From DATKIY01 sp963726755 (GTDB lineage Bacteria; Actinomycetota; Actinomycetes; JAHEKZ01), in assembly GCA_963726755.1 (NCBI GenBank), contig CAVSDB010000003.1:124001-188000 (forward strand): 64,000 bases of DNA. Direction: 5' to 3'. The notes beneath the pieces are model-generated. The model did not search any database. It saw nothing but the letters and a program-made list of their open reading frames with translations, and had not been told where the DNA came from. The stretch's first letter is position 1; each line of letters begins with the position of its first letter. Shown piece by piece: positions 45,655-56,405 of this stretch. The position numbers and the translations under genes were made by a program.

Positions 45655-47884
45655 TTAACGTCCGACAAGACGGCGGACCGTGTCCACAAGTTGGGTCTGG
45701 TCGAACTCGCTCTTCAGCAGGTAGGCGTTGGCTCCAGCGTCGAGTCCAGCGCGCTTGTCCGCTTCGTCACCCCGCGAGGTCATGATCACCACCGGGACGC
45801 TCTCCCAGCCCCGGGTGCGACGAATTGTTCGGGTCAAAGTGAAGCCGTCCATGCCAGGCATTTCGACGTCAGAGAGCACGAGGTCAACCGGGTCACCGGC
45901 CAGCCGAGCCGCACCATCGGTACCGTCAACGGCGGTCGTGACGTCGTATCCGGCTCCCTCAAGAATGACTCGCTGCAGTTCGCGAACTCCGATGGAGTCT
46001 TCAACGACGAGCACCCGCGCCTTGCGGTTCGTGCCAAGCGACGAACCGCGACCGGGCGAGGGCGCGCCAGATGTCGGCGCGGACTCGGCTGATCCAGGCA
46101 CCGCAACGGCAACCGGTAGTGCGACGCCGCGAGTGAACTGTTCGATCGCAAGTTCGCGAACGTCCAACAACAGCATCACGCTGCCGTCGCTATCGATCGT
46201 CCCGCCACCAATGAACGGAAGTCGGCCAAGGAAACCGCCTAGGTCCTTGACCACTACTTCAAGTTCGCCCTCAAGCTCGTCAACGGCCCATGCCAGTTGT
46301 TCGGACGGGCCGCCGTACCGAACCACGACACCAACTCGCGTCTCACGACTGCCGGCTACGCCTAGAGCAAGACCAAGGTCGGCCAACGGAACGGTCGACC
46401 CGTGACGTACCAGAACTGATGCGCCAGCAACTGTCGAACGTTCGGCATCCGCGAGGCTGAGCGTCTCGACGACGTTGGTCACGGGCACGGCGTAACGCTC
46501 ATCACCAAGCCGGGCGACCAGACAACGCATGACTCCCAGCGTCACCGGCAGGGTCATGATGAAGCGCGTGCCTTGACCCAACTCGCTCTCAATCTCAACG
46601 CTGCCGCCAAGACCTTCAACGGCAGTGCGAACAACGTCGAGCCCAACTCCGCGACCTGAGGTCGATGTCACCTCGTCGCGGGTGCTGAACCCAGGGGTAA
46701 ACAACACCGACATAAGAGCTTGTCCGGTGACCTGAGAGTCAGGGGCAAATAGACCACGCTCGATGGCAACTTCGAGAAGTCGATTCTCATCGATGCCGTA
46801 TCCGTCGTCGCTCACCTCGATGACAATGGTTGAACCGGAAGCTCGCGCGGAGACGGTGACTGTGGCTTGCGCAGGCTTTCCGGCGCTCGATCGCTCGGCC
46901 GGTGTCTCGCATCCATGGTCTATGGCGTTTGTCACCAAGTGACGAAGTGCATCAGCGACCCCGTCGAGAACCCGGGTATCAAGTTCAACGTCTTCACCCT
47001 GCAGTCGAAGAACGACGTCCTTGTCCGTTGAGGTTGCAACCTCGCGAACCAGTTGGGGGAAAGCAGCCACAACACGTCGGACTGGCACCATCGCCAGACC
47101 CATGGCACCGTCGCGCACCCGCGCCAGCCGATTCTGTGCATCTTCCATCGTGCCGCGAAGTTCGCGCACCGAAGCATGGAACTGATCGCCGAGGGCTATG
47201 AGTGCGTGCAACGTATTCGCCATCTCAGACGAGTGCTCGCGAGTGTCCGCCGTCTCGTACTCCCTCAGCAAACGGGCAAGACGAACCTGCTCTACTGACA
47301 ACTCAGATAGTTCGTGGACAAAGCGCTCAACCCGACGTACTTCCAACTCGGCCTCGCCCACGACATCGAGCAGCCCGTGTACTCGGCGGACCGGAACCCG
47401 AACCGACTCGCCCATACGTGGCCTGCGTCCCATCGATCGTGTCGCCATCGACATCAGACTCGGCCGAAGGCAGCCGGGGGACGGTCACCGGGTTTTGCCC
47501 GTTGAGGGCTTCGTCAAGGGTGGCGACCAAGGCCGCCAGGTCCTCAGCACCCACCGGGGAATCTGCTCCCGGCAGTCCCCGACGGATCCCTTCTGCTGAG
47601 GCAAGCAACAGGTCAACGAGATCTTTGCGTGGCTCAAATCGGCCATCGCGCACAGCACCGAGCAGGTCCTCAGACCGGTGCGCGACATCCACGACCGCAT
47701 CGAGGCCGAGCATGCGTGCCGATCCCTTAACGGTGTGCGCGTCCCGGAAAAGGGCAGCCACGAGTTGGCGCGGTTGAGCGTGCGACTCCAACTTAAGGAG
47801 GCCATCGCATAGCGAAGCCAACCGGTCCTCGACCTCCTGGCGGAAGGTTGCGACCAGTTCGGGGTCGTTAGCCCAACTGCTCAT
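45655..47884 (-). CDS. cheA: hybrid CheA histidine kinase with C-terminal receiver, +1 frameshift
   Basis: About 743 residues joined across a shift near 47415. Domains in order: Hpt (FRDAHTVKGSARMLG, His 50), acidic linker, dimerisation helices (RRVERFVHELSELSVEQ), HATPase (VTNAIDHG, DDGYGIDE, GRGVGLDVVRTAVEGLGG), CheW-like (GDERYAVPVTNVVETL), and a receiver (VLVVEDSIGVREL, LVLSDVEMPGMDGF). No P2 domain for CheY/CheB is seen, and the receiver is fused, as in CheA-REC hybrids of pilus or alternative systems. The break joins DGTQAT to MGESVRVPVRRV. The ATG at 47884 is 25 bases after the first receptor gene. Confidence 0.9.
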
Positions 47885-47909
47885 CGGGTACTGCTCCGTC
47901 CTTGTGGTG

Positions 47910-49651
47910 TCACACCGGTTCTTCGACCGGAACGGGGTCATTCCAAAGATCTGAGGGGGTTGTTTTATCCACCACAGGGGTTGTTCCCTGGGTTTTGAAT
48001 TGGGCGATGGAGTTTCGCAGGTCTCCGGCGAGGGTGTTCAACTCGGTGGCAGCAGCGGCGGCTTGTTTGGACCCGACCGCGTACTGCCGTGATACTTCAG
48101 CGACCTGGGTCATCGCTGAGACCACCTGATCAGAAGCAGACCGTTGCTGCTGAGTAGCAATCGAAATCTCTTTAGCCGCGGTGGTGGTCTCATCGACCAT
48201 CCCAGAAATCTTCTCCAACGACCCCACCACCTCACGCGCCAACGACGACCCAGCCACCACCTCCCGAGACCCCTCCTCCGACGCCAAAATCGTCGCATTC
48301 GTCTCCGCCTGAATCTGCGTCACAATCGACTGAATCTGACCCGCCGACTCCGAAGCTCCGCTCCGCTAGTTTCCGCACCTCAGCAGCCACCACCGCAAAC
48401 CCACGACCATGCTCCCCCGCCCGAGCCGCCTCAATCGCCGCATTCAACGCCAACAAATTCGTCTGATCAGCCAACTCATCAATCACCACCAAAATCCGAC
48501 CAATCTCCTGACCCTTCTCCCCCAACCCCAACGCCCGCACCGCAATCTGATCCACCCGGGACGCAATCGAATCCATCGCCGCCACCGACGCCGCCACCGC
48601 AGACCGACCCTGCTCAGCAAACCCCAACGTCTCCGACGCAAACACCGCCACCTGACCCGACGTCTCAGCAATCTGCGCCGCCGTCGCCGCCAACTCCTCA
48701 ATCGTCGCCGTCGTCTCCGCCACCGCCGACGACTGCTCAGACGCCGACAACGCCTGCTCCCGAGCCGCCACCAACACCTGCGACGCAGCAGACCCAATCG
48801 ACTCCCCACCCACACCGATCTGGTTCACCAGATCCTTTAGCGAGCTCAGAGTGCGGTCGAAGGCGCCCGCCAAGGTGACCAGCGGGTCCACCTCTGAGTG
48901 ACCGGTCTGCGCGAGCGTGGCGAGCTCACCGGCGACTGATAGGTCGCCATCGGCGGCCCGTTCCAACGGGTGTGTGAGGTCTTGGACTCGAGCGGCCAAT
49001 AGGTGCCGTGCCCACATGTTTGCTTCGGACTCGATGTAGAGCTGCTGGGCGATGCCGCGAAGGATGAGGAAGCCAAGCGGTATGTCCGATGACTACGGCC
49101 AGGCTCGTAGCTAAGCCACTACTCCATTGGTCGTTGTACGTGGCACTTCCGGCGGCGCCGGCGACGAGTCCGGCGGCCATCAACCATCCGAGCCTGCCGA
49201 CAACTAGTGTCGCGGCGTACGTTGCGGCAACACCGACGGCGAACCACAAGGGGCTGGCCGATCCGCCAACAAGGAATGTCCCGGCTATTGCCGCGAAGAC
49301 CTGCGCGAAACTTGTGTTGTTGTCCCAGCGGTCGGTCTGGTCGTAGCGATAGTTCATAACGATTGCCCGTTGCGCCGAGAACACCGCAACACTTGCGGCA
49401 ACCAGTTGGATGCCTAGTAGGGCCCAGGTCAACGTGGGAAGTGTCGGAAATCCCGAAACGCCGGACTGATCGCGCAGGTACACAATCGTCAATCCGAAGC
49501 AGAGAAGCGTGACGCTGATGTGCATCGTGATGGTCGTTGTGCGATCGCGCGTCGAGTAGTAGAGCGCATCGCCGCCGCCGCGGCCACGCTCCAAGTCGTC
49601 GAGCAGGTCCTGAGTCGTGGCAGTGCCGTCAGACTGCACGTCGTCGATCAC
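47910..49651 (-). CDS. chemoreceptor A (MCP), two +1 frameshifts
   Basis: About 580 residues from GTG 49651 (GGGGAGGAG upstream). N-terminal DALYYSTRDRTTTITMH and about six membrane helices with TDRWDNNTSF after TM2 and VGGSASPLW in TM4. A shift near 49081 joins to PLGFLILRGIAQQLYIESE at the end of TM6, and a HAMP-like segment (ERAADGDL) follows. The signalling module starts at GGESIGSAAS; its hairpin tip (DELADQTNLLALNAAIEAARAGEHGRGFAVVA) is broken just after, near 48355 in KLAERS. The tail after the module is 26 residues long. It differs from the other copies just before the module (NQIGVGGE in place of GSVRVGGE). Confidence 0.86.
47991..48813 (-). repeat. receptor signalling module, copy A
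   Basis: Near-identical DNA repeat that encodes the cytoplasmic signalling part of receptor A. It is 823 bases long; the same span in intact copy E is 822, so one base is inserted. The right boundary is 40 bases shorter than in the other copies. Confidence 0.9.
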
Positions 49652-49754
49652 CGCTACTCCTCCCCATGGGCCTGGCGCTTGGGAATTCATCGGCGCCGGC
49701 CCTGGGGGCCTGTAGCCCATTTGGCCTAGTGGCCTCGAGACACGGAGGATTTGG

Positions 49755-51376
49755 TTAGTTCTTGGCCATTTCGGCCTTGTTGTCTTGGCCATCGTCCGTG
49801 GTTTTGAATTGGGCGATGGAGTTTCGCAGGTCTCCGGCGAGGGTGTTCAACTCGGTGGCAGCAGCCGCGGCCTGTTTGGACCCGACCGCGTACTGCCTTG
49901 ATACTTCAGCGACCTGGGTCATCGCTGAGACCACCTGATCAGAAGCGGACCGTTGCTGCTGAGTAGCAATCGAAATCTCTTTAGCCGCGGTGGTGGTCTC
50001 ATCGACCATCCCAGAAATCTTCTCCAACGACCCCACCACCTCACGCGCCAACAACGACCCAGCCACCACCTCCCGAGACCCCTCCTCCGACGCCAAAATC
50101 GTCGCATTCGTCTCCGCCTGAATCTGCGTCACAATCGACTGAATCTGACCCGCCGACTCCGAAGCACCGCTCCGCTAGTTTCCGCACCTCAGCAGCCACC
50201 ACCGCAAACCCACGACCATGCTCCCCCGCCCGAGCCGCCTCAATCGCCGCATTCAACGCCAACAAATTCGTCTGATCAGCCAACTCATCAATCACCACCA
50301 AAATCCGACCAATCTCCTGACCCTTCTGCCCCAACCCCAACGCCCGCACCGCAATCTGATCCACCCGGGACGCAATCGAATCCATCGCCGCCACCGACGC
50401 CGCCACCGCAGACCCGACCCTGCTCAGCAAACCCCAACGTCTCCGACGCAAACACCGCCACCTGACCCGACGTCTCAGCAATCTGCGCCGCCGTCGCAGC
50501 CAACTCCTCAATCGTCGCCGTCGTCTCCGCCACCGCCGAGCTCTGCTCAGACGCCGACAACGCCTGCTCCCGAGCCGCCACCAACACCTGCGACGCAGCA
50601 GACCCAATCGACTCCCCACCCACCCGAACCGAACCCACCAACCCACGCAACGACTCCACCGTCTCGTCGAAACTACGAGCCAATAGTTCGAGCCGCTCGT
50701 TAGAGTCCGCAGCCGGTTCTTCGTCGCGCGAGTGTGCCAACACGTGTCCGGTCAGATCGCCTTCCGCGGCGTCCGCCAACGCATCGGAGAGTTCGTCGAT
50801 CCGTTTCTCCATGGCCGCCTGGCGGCGCTGTGCCTGACGCCGCATGTCGAACATGTAGGTGGCCGACTGTTCGGTGAACCATGTGGTGAGCACAGCGAGG
50901 CAGACAACGGCAACAGCGGTCGGCAGGTGAACATCGGTTAACGTGCCGGAAAGCCAACCGACACCTAGCAAAGAAGCACCAATGGCCACGGCCAGCACTC
51001 TGAGTTGCTCAGCCGCGAAGACGACCCCGAAATACGGAACCAGTAGCAGGACTAACGCCCAACCGGCACCGGCAAAGCCACCGAGGGAGTACACCAGCGT
51101 CACGGCCGCTGCGAGCTGAACTAGGCAAGTAGCTGGGTCCCAGAACGAGGTGGAGCTGATGGGCGAGCTGTAGCGCCAGGCATGGACCGAGCAGCCCACC
51201 GCCACGGCGGCCGTCACGAGGCAAGTGGCTAGTGCGGCGACGGTGAGGAGGTCGCTGCGCAGCGCCTGCGGTGTAAAGGTTCGCTCAAGCAGCCACAGGC
51301 TGGTGGCCACGGCCACCAGCAGCACATGAACGGACGCGGTTGCAATCAGGTCGCGGCGCGTGAATACCTCGGTCAC
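49755..51376 (-). CDS. chemoreceptor B (MCP), two +1 frameshifts
   Basis: About 540 residues from GTG 51376 (AGGGAGG upstream). MTEVFTRRDLIATASVH begins it, then about six membrane helices. The TM4 motif is more divergent than in the others (YSLGGFAGAGW), and the end of TM6 (TTWFTEQSATYMFDMRRQAQ) lacks the LYDEAE motif. AADAAEGDL is the HAMP-like start. The signalling module has shifts at 50413-50415 (CCC in place of CC, within GRSAVAA) and near 50165 (KLAERS). The tail is DGQDNKAEMAKN. Its stop lies inside the upstream, non-coding end of receptor A. Confidence 0.85.
49800..50662 (-). repeat. receptor signalling module, copy B
   Basis: 863 bases, that is 861 plus two inserted bases, matching the two frameshifts read from the protein. 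Nearly identical to copies C-F across its whole length. Confidence 0.92.
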
Positions 51377-51483
51377 TCACCCTCCCTGGTGGCTCGAGCG
51401 CAGGTGAAGTGCGCCGCTGTCCACCATCGGCATAGTCGTGGGAGGCCTGAAGACGTGACCAGCTCAGTTGACTGGGGCGGCCC

Positions 51484-53051
51484 TTAGTCTTGGGTTTTGA
51501 ATTGGGCGATGGAGTTTCGCAGGTCTCCGGCGAGGGTGTTCAACTCGGTGGCAGCAGCGGCGGCTTGCTTAGACCCGACCGCGTACTGCCGGGATACTTC
51601 AGCGACCTGGGTCATCGCTGAGACCACCTGATCAGAAGCAGACCGTTGCTGCTGAGTAGCAATCGAAATCTCTTTAGCCGCGGTGGTGGTCTCATCGACC
51701 ATCCCAGAAATCTTCTCCAACGACCCCACCACCTCACGCGCCAACAACGACCCAGCCACCACCTCCCGAGACCCCTCCTCCGACGCCAAAATCGTCGCAT
51801 TCGTCTCCGCCTGAATCTGCGTCACAATCGACTGAATCTGACCCGCCGACTCCGAAGCTCCGCTCCGCTAACTTCCGCACCTCAGCAGCCACCACCGCAA
51901 ACCCACGACCATGCTCCCCCGCCCGAGCCGCCTCAATCGCCGCATTCAACGCCAACAAATTCGTCTGATCAGCCAACTCATCAATCACCACCAAAATCCG
52001 ACCAATCTCCTGACCCTTCTCCCCCAACCCCAACGCCCGCACCGCAATCTGATCCACCCGGGTCGCAATCGAATCCATCGCCGCCACCGACGCCGCCACC
52101 GCAGACCGACCCTGCTCAGCAAACCCCAACGTCTCCGACGCGAACACCGCCACCTGACCCGACGTCTCAGCAATCTGCGCCGCCGTCGCAGCCAACTCCT
52201 CAATCGTCGCCGTCGTCTCCGCCACCGCCGAGCTCTGCTCAGACGCCGACAACGCCTGCTCCCGAGCCGCCACCAACACCTGCGACGCAGCAGACCCAAT
52301 CGACTCCCCACCCACCCGAACCGAACCCACCAACCCACGCAACGACTCCACCGTCCGACCCAACGACACCGTCAACAAATCCAGCTGCTCGGTGTGCGCG
52401 TTGTCGTCGGACGCGTGAATGACGGCGGGAACATCCACTGCCAAGTCACCGTCGGCGGCGCGAGCCAGCACCGCGGATAGCTCAGTCACACGTTCGGTGA
52501 CAGCGGCCTCGAGTTCTTCGGCGGTGAATCGTTCGGCATAGAGATCGGAGGCATACAGGTAGGTCAGTACGACAAGTGCAGTGGCCACGAAACTAAAACT
52601 CACCGCAGTCGGCCAAGCGTCCTGCAACGTGTGGGTGTACCAGCCGCTGATCGGGACGGCAGCCAACATCAAGGCAAGCGTGGTACCGGTGTACCAAAGC
52701 ATCACCGACATCCCCAGATACGGCGCCCACAACAGCAGCACGAAAAGTGTTGGAGACGCGAGTCCGCCAGACACGCAGAGCAACGCGATGAGCAGCAACA
52801 GGCCCACGATCGTGACGACCGATTCCCACGCGCATCGTTTCTTCGAGATCTTGCCCAGATCGCCAGGCGTTGACCGCTAGTCCCGTCGTCGCCAGCGCCA
52901 AGCCAGCCAGCAGTCCCACCACAATCCAGGTACGTGGCCAGTCGACAACCGCGTCGACATCGCTACGCGCCAAGAAGACGCCCAGCACCGCACCGAACAG
53001 AACCAGCCAGTGTTGGCCGCTCGACTCGACGCAGTTGCGACGGGTGTACAT
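51484..53051 (-). CDS. chemoreceptor C (MCP), two +1 frameshifts
   Basis: About 522 residues from ATG 53051 (GGGAGG upstream). MYTRRNCVESSGQHW begins it, followed by TM1 and TM2; a shift near 52835 in the TDxWE-like loop joins DLEET to CAWESVV. TM4 has SGGLASPTLF. The end of TM6 is more divergent (LTYLYASDLYAERFTAEEL), and a HAMP-like ARAADGDL precedes the module. A second shift near 51858 breaks KLAERS. The 36 bases before the module (QLDLLTVSLGRTVES) are shared with receptor E. Stop soon after the module (IAQFKTQD). Confidence 0.85.
51493..52354 (-). repeat. receptor signalling module, copy C
   Basis: 862 bases, that is 861 plus one inserted base. Identity with copy E continues for another 36 bases to 52390. 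Confidence 0.92.
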
Positions 53052-53179
53052 GCGCCCCGACCTCCCAGATTCGTCCGGCTCCCTGGGTATCGGCCAGTAC
53101 CCGAACGGGCTAAAGGCCAATAGCAGCCGACCCCACTTGTTGCACCCGTCCCGCTTGAGCCCCCAGTCGGTCAGCCAGA

Positions 53180-53710
53180 GTGCAAATCTCCGGGATGGCA
53201 TGGACAACAGTTGCGGCTGCTGACACGCTTATTGGCGTGCTTTCCCAACAGGGCCGGTGGACAGCGGAACTCGAGGGCGACTTCGTTGTCTTCCTGATCG
53301 GCGCCATGGTGCACGACCCCACTGTGGCGAGCGAAGCCGCTGGCCTGCTGGCAGCCATGACGGAGATGCTGGACGAGCTTGAGGCCGACCCGTCCAAGGG
53401 ATTGCTGGGCTACACCCGCCACGGTGACCCGGGACATGGCGTCATCGTTCAGTACTGGCGCTCGTTTGATGCCCTTGAGAACTACGCCCGCAATCCCGGC
53501 GCACGCCATGCACCGGTCTGGCGCGCCTGGAATCGACTCGCCTCGGACGACCGCAATGGAGCGGGAATCTGGCACGAGACATTCAAGGTCGCCGCCGGCG
53601 AATACGAAGCGATCTACCAGAACATGCCGGTGACCGGTTTGCAGAAAGCCGGTCGAGCGCTCACCGTGACCGAAGCCAAAGACTCCGCTCGAGCACGGAT
53701 CACCAGCTGA
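53180..53710 (+). CDS. DUF4188 family protein
   Basis: 176 residues on the strand opposite to the receptors. GRWTAELEGDFVVFLIGAMVHD, GLLGYTRHGDPGHGVIVQYWRSFDALENYARNPGARHAPVWRAWNRL, GIWHETFKVAAGEYEAIYQNMP: the DUF4188 pattern, a dimeric alpha-beta barrel related to monooxygenases. Function unknown. The start could be GTG 53180, ATG 53195, or later. Its stop is 3 bases from the convergent receptor D stop. It has no known link to chemotaxis. Confidence 0.85.
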   Translation: MQISGMAWTTVAAADTLIGVLSQQGRWTAELEGDFVVFLIGAMVHDPTVASEAAGLLAAMTEMLDELEADPSKGLLGYTRHGDPGHGVIVQYWRSFDALENYARNPGARHAPVWRAWNRLASDDRNGAGIWHETFKVAAGEYEAIYQNMPVTGLQKAGRALTVTEAKDSARARITS

Positions 53711-53713
53711 TCT

Positions 53714-55349
53714 TCACCCGTTGTCTTGGGTTTTGAATTGGGCGATGGAGTTTCGCAGGTCTCCGGCGAGGGTGTTCAACTCGGTGGCAGCAGCCGCGGC
53801 CTGCTTAGACCCGACCGCGTACTGCCTTGATACTTCAGCGACCTGGGTCATCGCTGAGACCACCTGATCAGAAGCAGACCGTTGCTGCTGAGTAGCAATC
53901 GAAATCTCTTTAGCCGCGGTGGTGGTCTCATCGACCATCCCAGAAATCTTCTCCAACGACCCCACCACCTCACGCGCCAACAACGACCCAGCCACCACCT
54001 CCCGAGACCCCTCCTCCGACGCCAAAATCGTCGCATTCGTCTCCGCCTGAATCTGCGTCACAATCGACTGAATCTGACCCGCCGACTCCGAAGACCGCTC
54101 CGCTAAGTTTCCGCACCTCAGCAGCCACCACCGCAAACCCACGACCATGCTCCCCCGCCCGAGCCGCCTCAATCGCCGCATTCAACGCCAACAAATTCGT
54201 CTGATCAGCCAACTCATCAATCACCACCAAAATCCGACCAATCTCCTGACCCTTCTCCCCCAACCCCAACGCCCGCACCGCAATCTGATCCACCCGGGAC
54301 GCAATCGAATCCATCGCCGCCACCGACGCCGCCACCGCAGACCGACCCTGCTCAGCAAACCCCAACGTCTCCGACGCGAACACCGCCACCTGACCCGACG
54401 TCTCAGCAATCTGCGCCGCCGTCGCAGCCAACTCCTCAATCGTCGCCGTCGTCTCCGCCACCGCCGAGCTCTGCTCAGACGCCGACAACGCCTGCTCCCG
54501 AGCCGCCACCAACACCTGCGACGCAGCAGACCCAATCGACTCCCCACCCACCCGAACCGAACCCACCAACCCACGCAACGACTCCACCGTGTGCCCCATG
54601 GCAGTAGCCAGGTCTGCCATCGATCCGTCAGATGTGAGCACCACGTCGTCGGTGGAAGCAGCTGCGGCAGCGAGGTCACCGGCGGCAGCACGAGCCAACG
54701 CGGAATTCAGCTGCGCGACATGCGCGTCAAAGTCGATGTTGATGAGTGAGACCTTTTCGGCCTCGTCGTAGAGCGCACGCGACATGCCTCGAACAAACAG
54801 GTAGATGACCGGCAGCACCACAGTCAGCACAGCTGCGAGCAACACATCGGTCTTGGTTCGTGTCGACTCAGCAAATAATTCCGCGCCCGGCAGCAGCAGG
54901 AGCGCAGCCGCCACCCAGTACCGATACTCGTAGGGCAGAGCGGTCGCCAGATACGCGACCCCAACGAGCAGTACCAACCACATAGGACTGGTAACCCCAC
55001 CAGTTCCCGCTATCGCGAGACTGGTCCCCAGCACCGGAAGCAACGCCGTCGGTCCATCCCAGCGATCGGTGGCATCGAAGGTAGCGCCGGTTTGCACCGC
55101 GTGGGTGCAAAGGATCGAGACGACCACCGCTCCCACGACCTGCAGCAACAAGCCAGCAAGCAGCAGCGGGTCGAAGGCCAGATCCTGCGCCCACTTCAGC
55201 CCGACTGCCACACCGAAGACACCAAGGGCAAGACCCCAGTGAATGGCCATGGTCTCGATGGCGTTTCTCCGCGTGAAGTACAGCGAAGGGTCCCCTTCGG
55301 CGCTTTGTGCGACGGCGCGTTCAGGTTCCACAGGCCATGAGTCGTTCAC
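53714..55349 (-). CDS. chemoreceptor D (MCP), +1 frameshift
   Basis: About 544 residues (start uncertain; GTG 55349, no clear Shine-Dalgarno). SLYFTRRNAIETMAIHW precedes TM1. TDRWDGPTALLPV follows TM2, GTGGVTSPMWLVLLVGVAYLATAL is TM4, and VIYLFVRGMSRALYDEAEK ends TM6. A HAMP-like ARAAAGDL follows. The signalling module is broken once, near 54105 (AAACTTAG in place of AAGTTAG or AAACTAG on the coding strand). The sequence before the module (GHTVESLRGL) is shared with receptor F. Short tail QDNG. Confidence 0.87.
53729..54590 (-). repeat. receptor signalling module, copy D
   Basis: 862 bases, that is 861 plus one inserted base. Confidence 0.92.
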
Positions 55350-55412
55350 GACAATCAATCGGCGGCCTCGGCGGCGAACTGTAACCCAACTGGGTGATGC
55401 GCGACCGAGTCG

Positions 55413-56384
55413 TCAGCCAAGCGGAGCGAATGAATAGAGCAGTCGGTTGGGGGTGCTAGGCGGGAGTCCGCTCAGCCTTCCTGCGGTGGCCGAAGTCTGA
55501 ATCCATCGCCGTACTCGCTCCGGTTGCGCATGGGGGTGCCTCGACAGATAGAGGGCTGCGACACCAGTGACGTAAGGCGTCGCCCACGATGTCGCGCCGG
55601 AACCGCGGTAGGTGAAAGCACCTCCGCCATCGAGGACCGACCTAACGCTTACCCCTGGCGCAAAAAGGTCTACGCAACGTCCGACATTCGAACCGGACCA
55701 GACGTGGTCGTGTCGGTTCACCGCTCCCACCGTCAAGGACGTCGAGATGTTGGCGGGTGCGTGGCGACACGCGTTCCCGCCATCGTTGCCGGCCGCCACG
55801 ACTGCCGTGATGCCAGCCTGCTCTAGGCGTGTCATAGCCCGGGTCAGGCGGTGATGTCTACCGTCAAAGGCGAGTGAAAGGTTGACGACTGCGGGTCGGC
55901 CATGACTCGCGGCGTCGGCGATCACCCAGTCAATCGCTCGTACGACCCGACGCAATTCCGTCGCAGGCGGAGGCGGCGGCGTCCCCTCACCCCCCGAGAG
56001 AGCGCGCACCGAAATCAGGCGCACCCGTTTAGCAACGCCCGTGGTGGCGCCGCCGATGATGCCGCTGACAAAGGTTGCGTGTCCCACGGCCATCTCGTCT
56101 AGGCAGTCGGTCCAAGGCCCTCCTGCGATATTCGCACCCCGAACTGCGCGACCACCGAACTGCGCGTTAGCCACCTGAGCTCCGCAGTCGATGACATAGA
56201 CCCTGACTCCATGGCCACGCGTCCGCGATCGATACTGCTGATCGAGGAGCGGCTGTCGTTGGTCGATGCGGTCCAGCGCCCACCCCGGGTGGAGTTGCTT
56301 CGCCTCGGCGCTATTGATCGCCGCCCACGCACGATCCGAGGACCAGTGGCTCACCGAGACGATCATCACCGTCAATCGGTTCAT
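55413..56384 (-). CDS. subtilisin-like serine protease (S8A, proteinase K/aqualysin type) without signal peptide
   Basis: 323 residues. HPGWALDRIDQRQPLLDQQYRSRTRGHGVRVYVIDCGA is the start of the mature proteinase K-like domain, with the catalytic Asp followed by Cys-Gly rather than Thr-Gly. GHATFVSGIIGG holds the His, VAAGNDGG the oxyanion Asn, and GATSWATPYVTGVAAL the Ser. The family is normally secreted with a signal peptide and an I9 propeptide. Here only about 30 residues precede the catalytic domain, and the receptor E stop (56406) leaves no room for more. It would stay in the cytosol as encoded. Inserted between receptors D and E on the same strand. Confidence 0.88.
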   Translation of the reverse strand: MNRLTVMIVSVSHWSSDRAWAAINSAEAKQLHPGWALDRIDQRQPLLDQQYRSRTRGHGVRVYVIDCGAQVANAQFGGRAVRGANIAGGPWTDCLDEMAVGHATFVSGIIGGATTGVAKRVRLISVRALSGGEGTPPPPPATELRRVVRAIDWVIADAASHGRPAVVNLSLAFDGRHHRLTRAMTRLEQAGITAVVAAGNDGGNACRHAPANISTSLTVGAVNRHDHVWSGSNVGRCVDLFAPGVSVRSVLDGGGAFTYRGSGATSWATPYVTGVAALYLSRHPHAQPERVRRWIQTSATAGRLSGLPPSTPNRLLYSFAPLG

Positions 56385-56405
56385 CAGTCGAAAGTAGCAG
56401 CCGTA

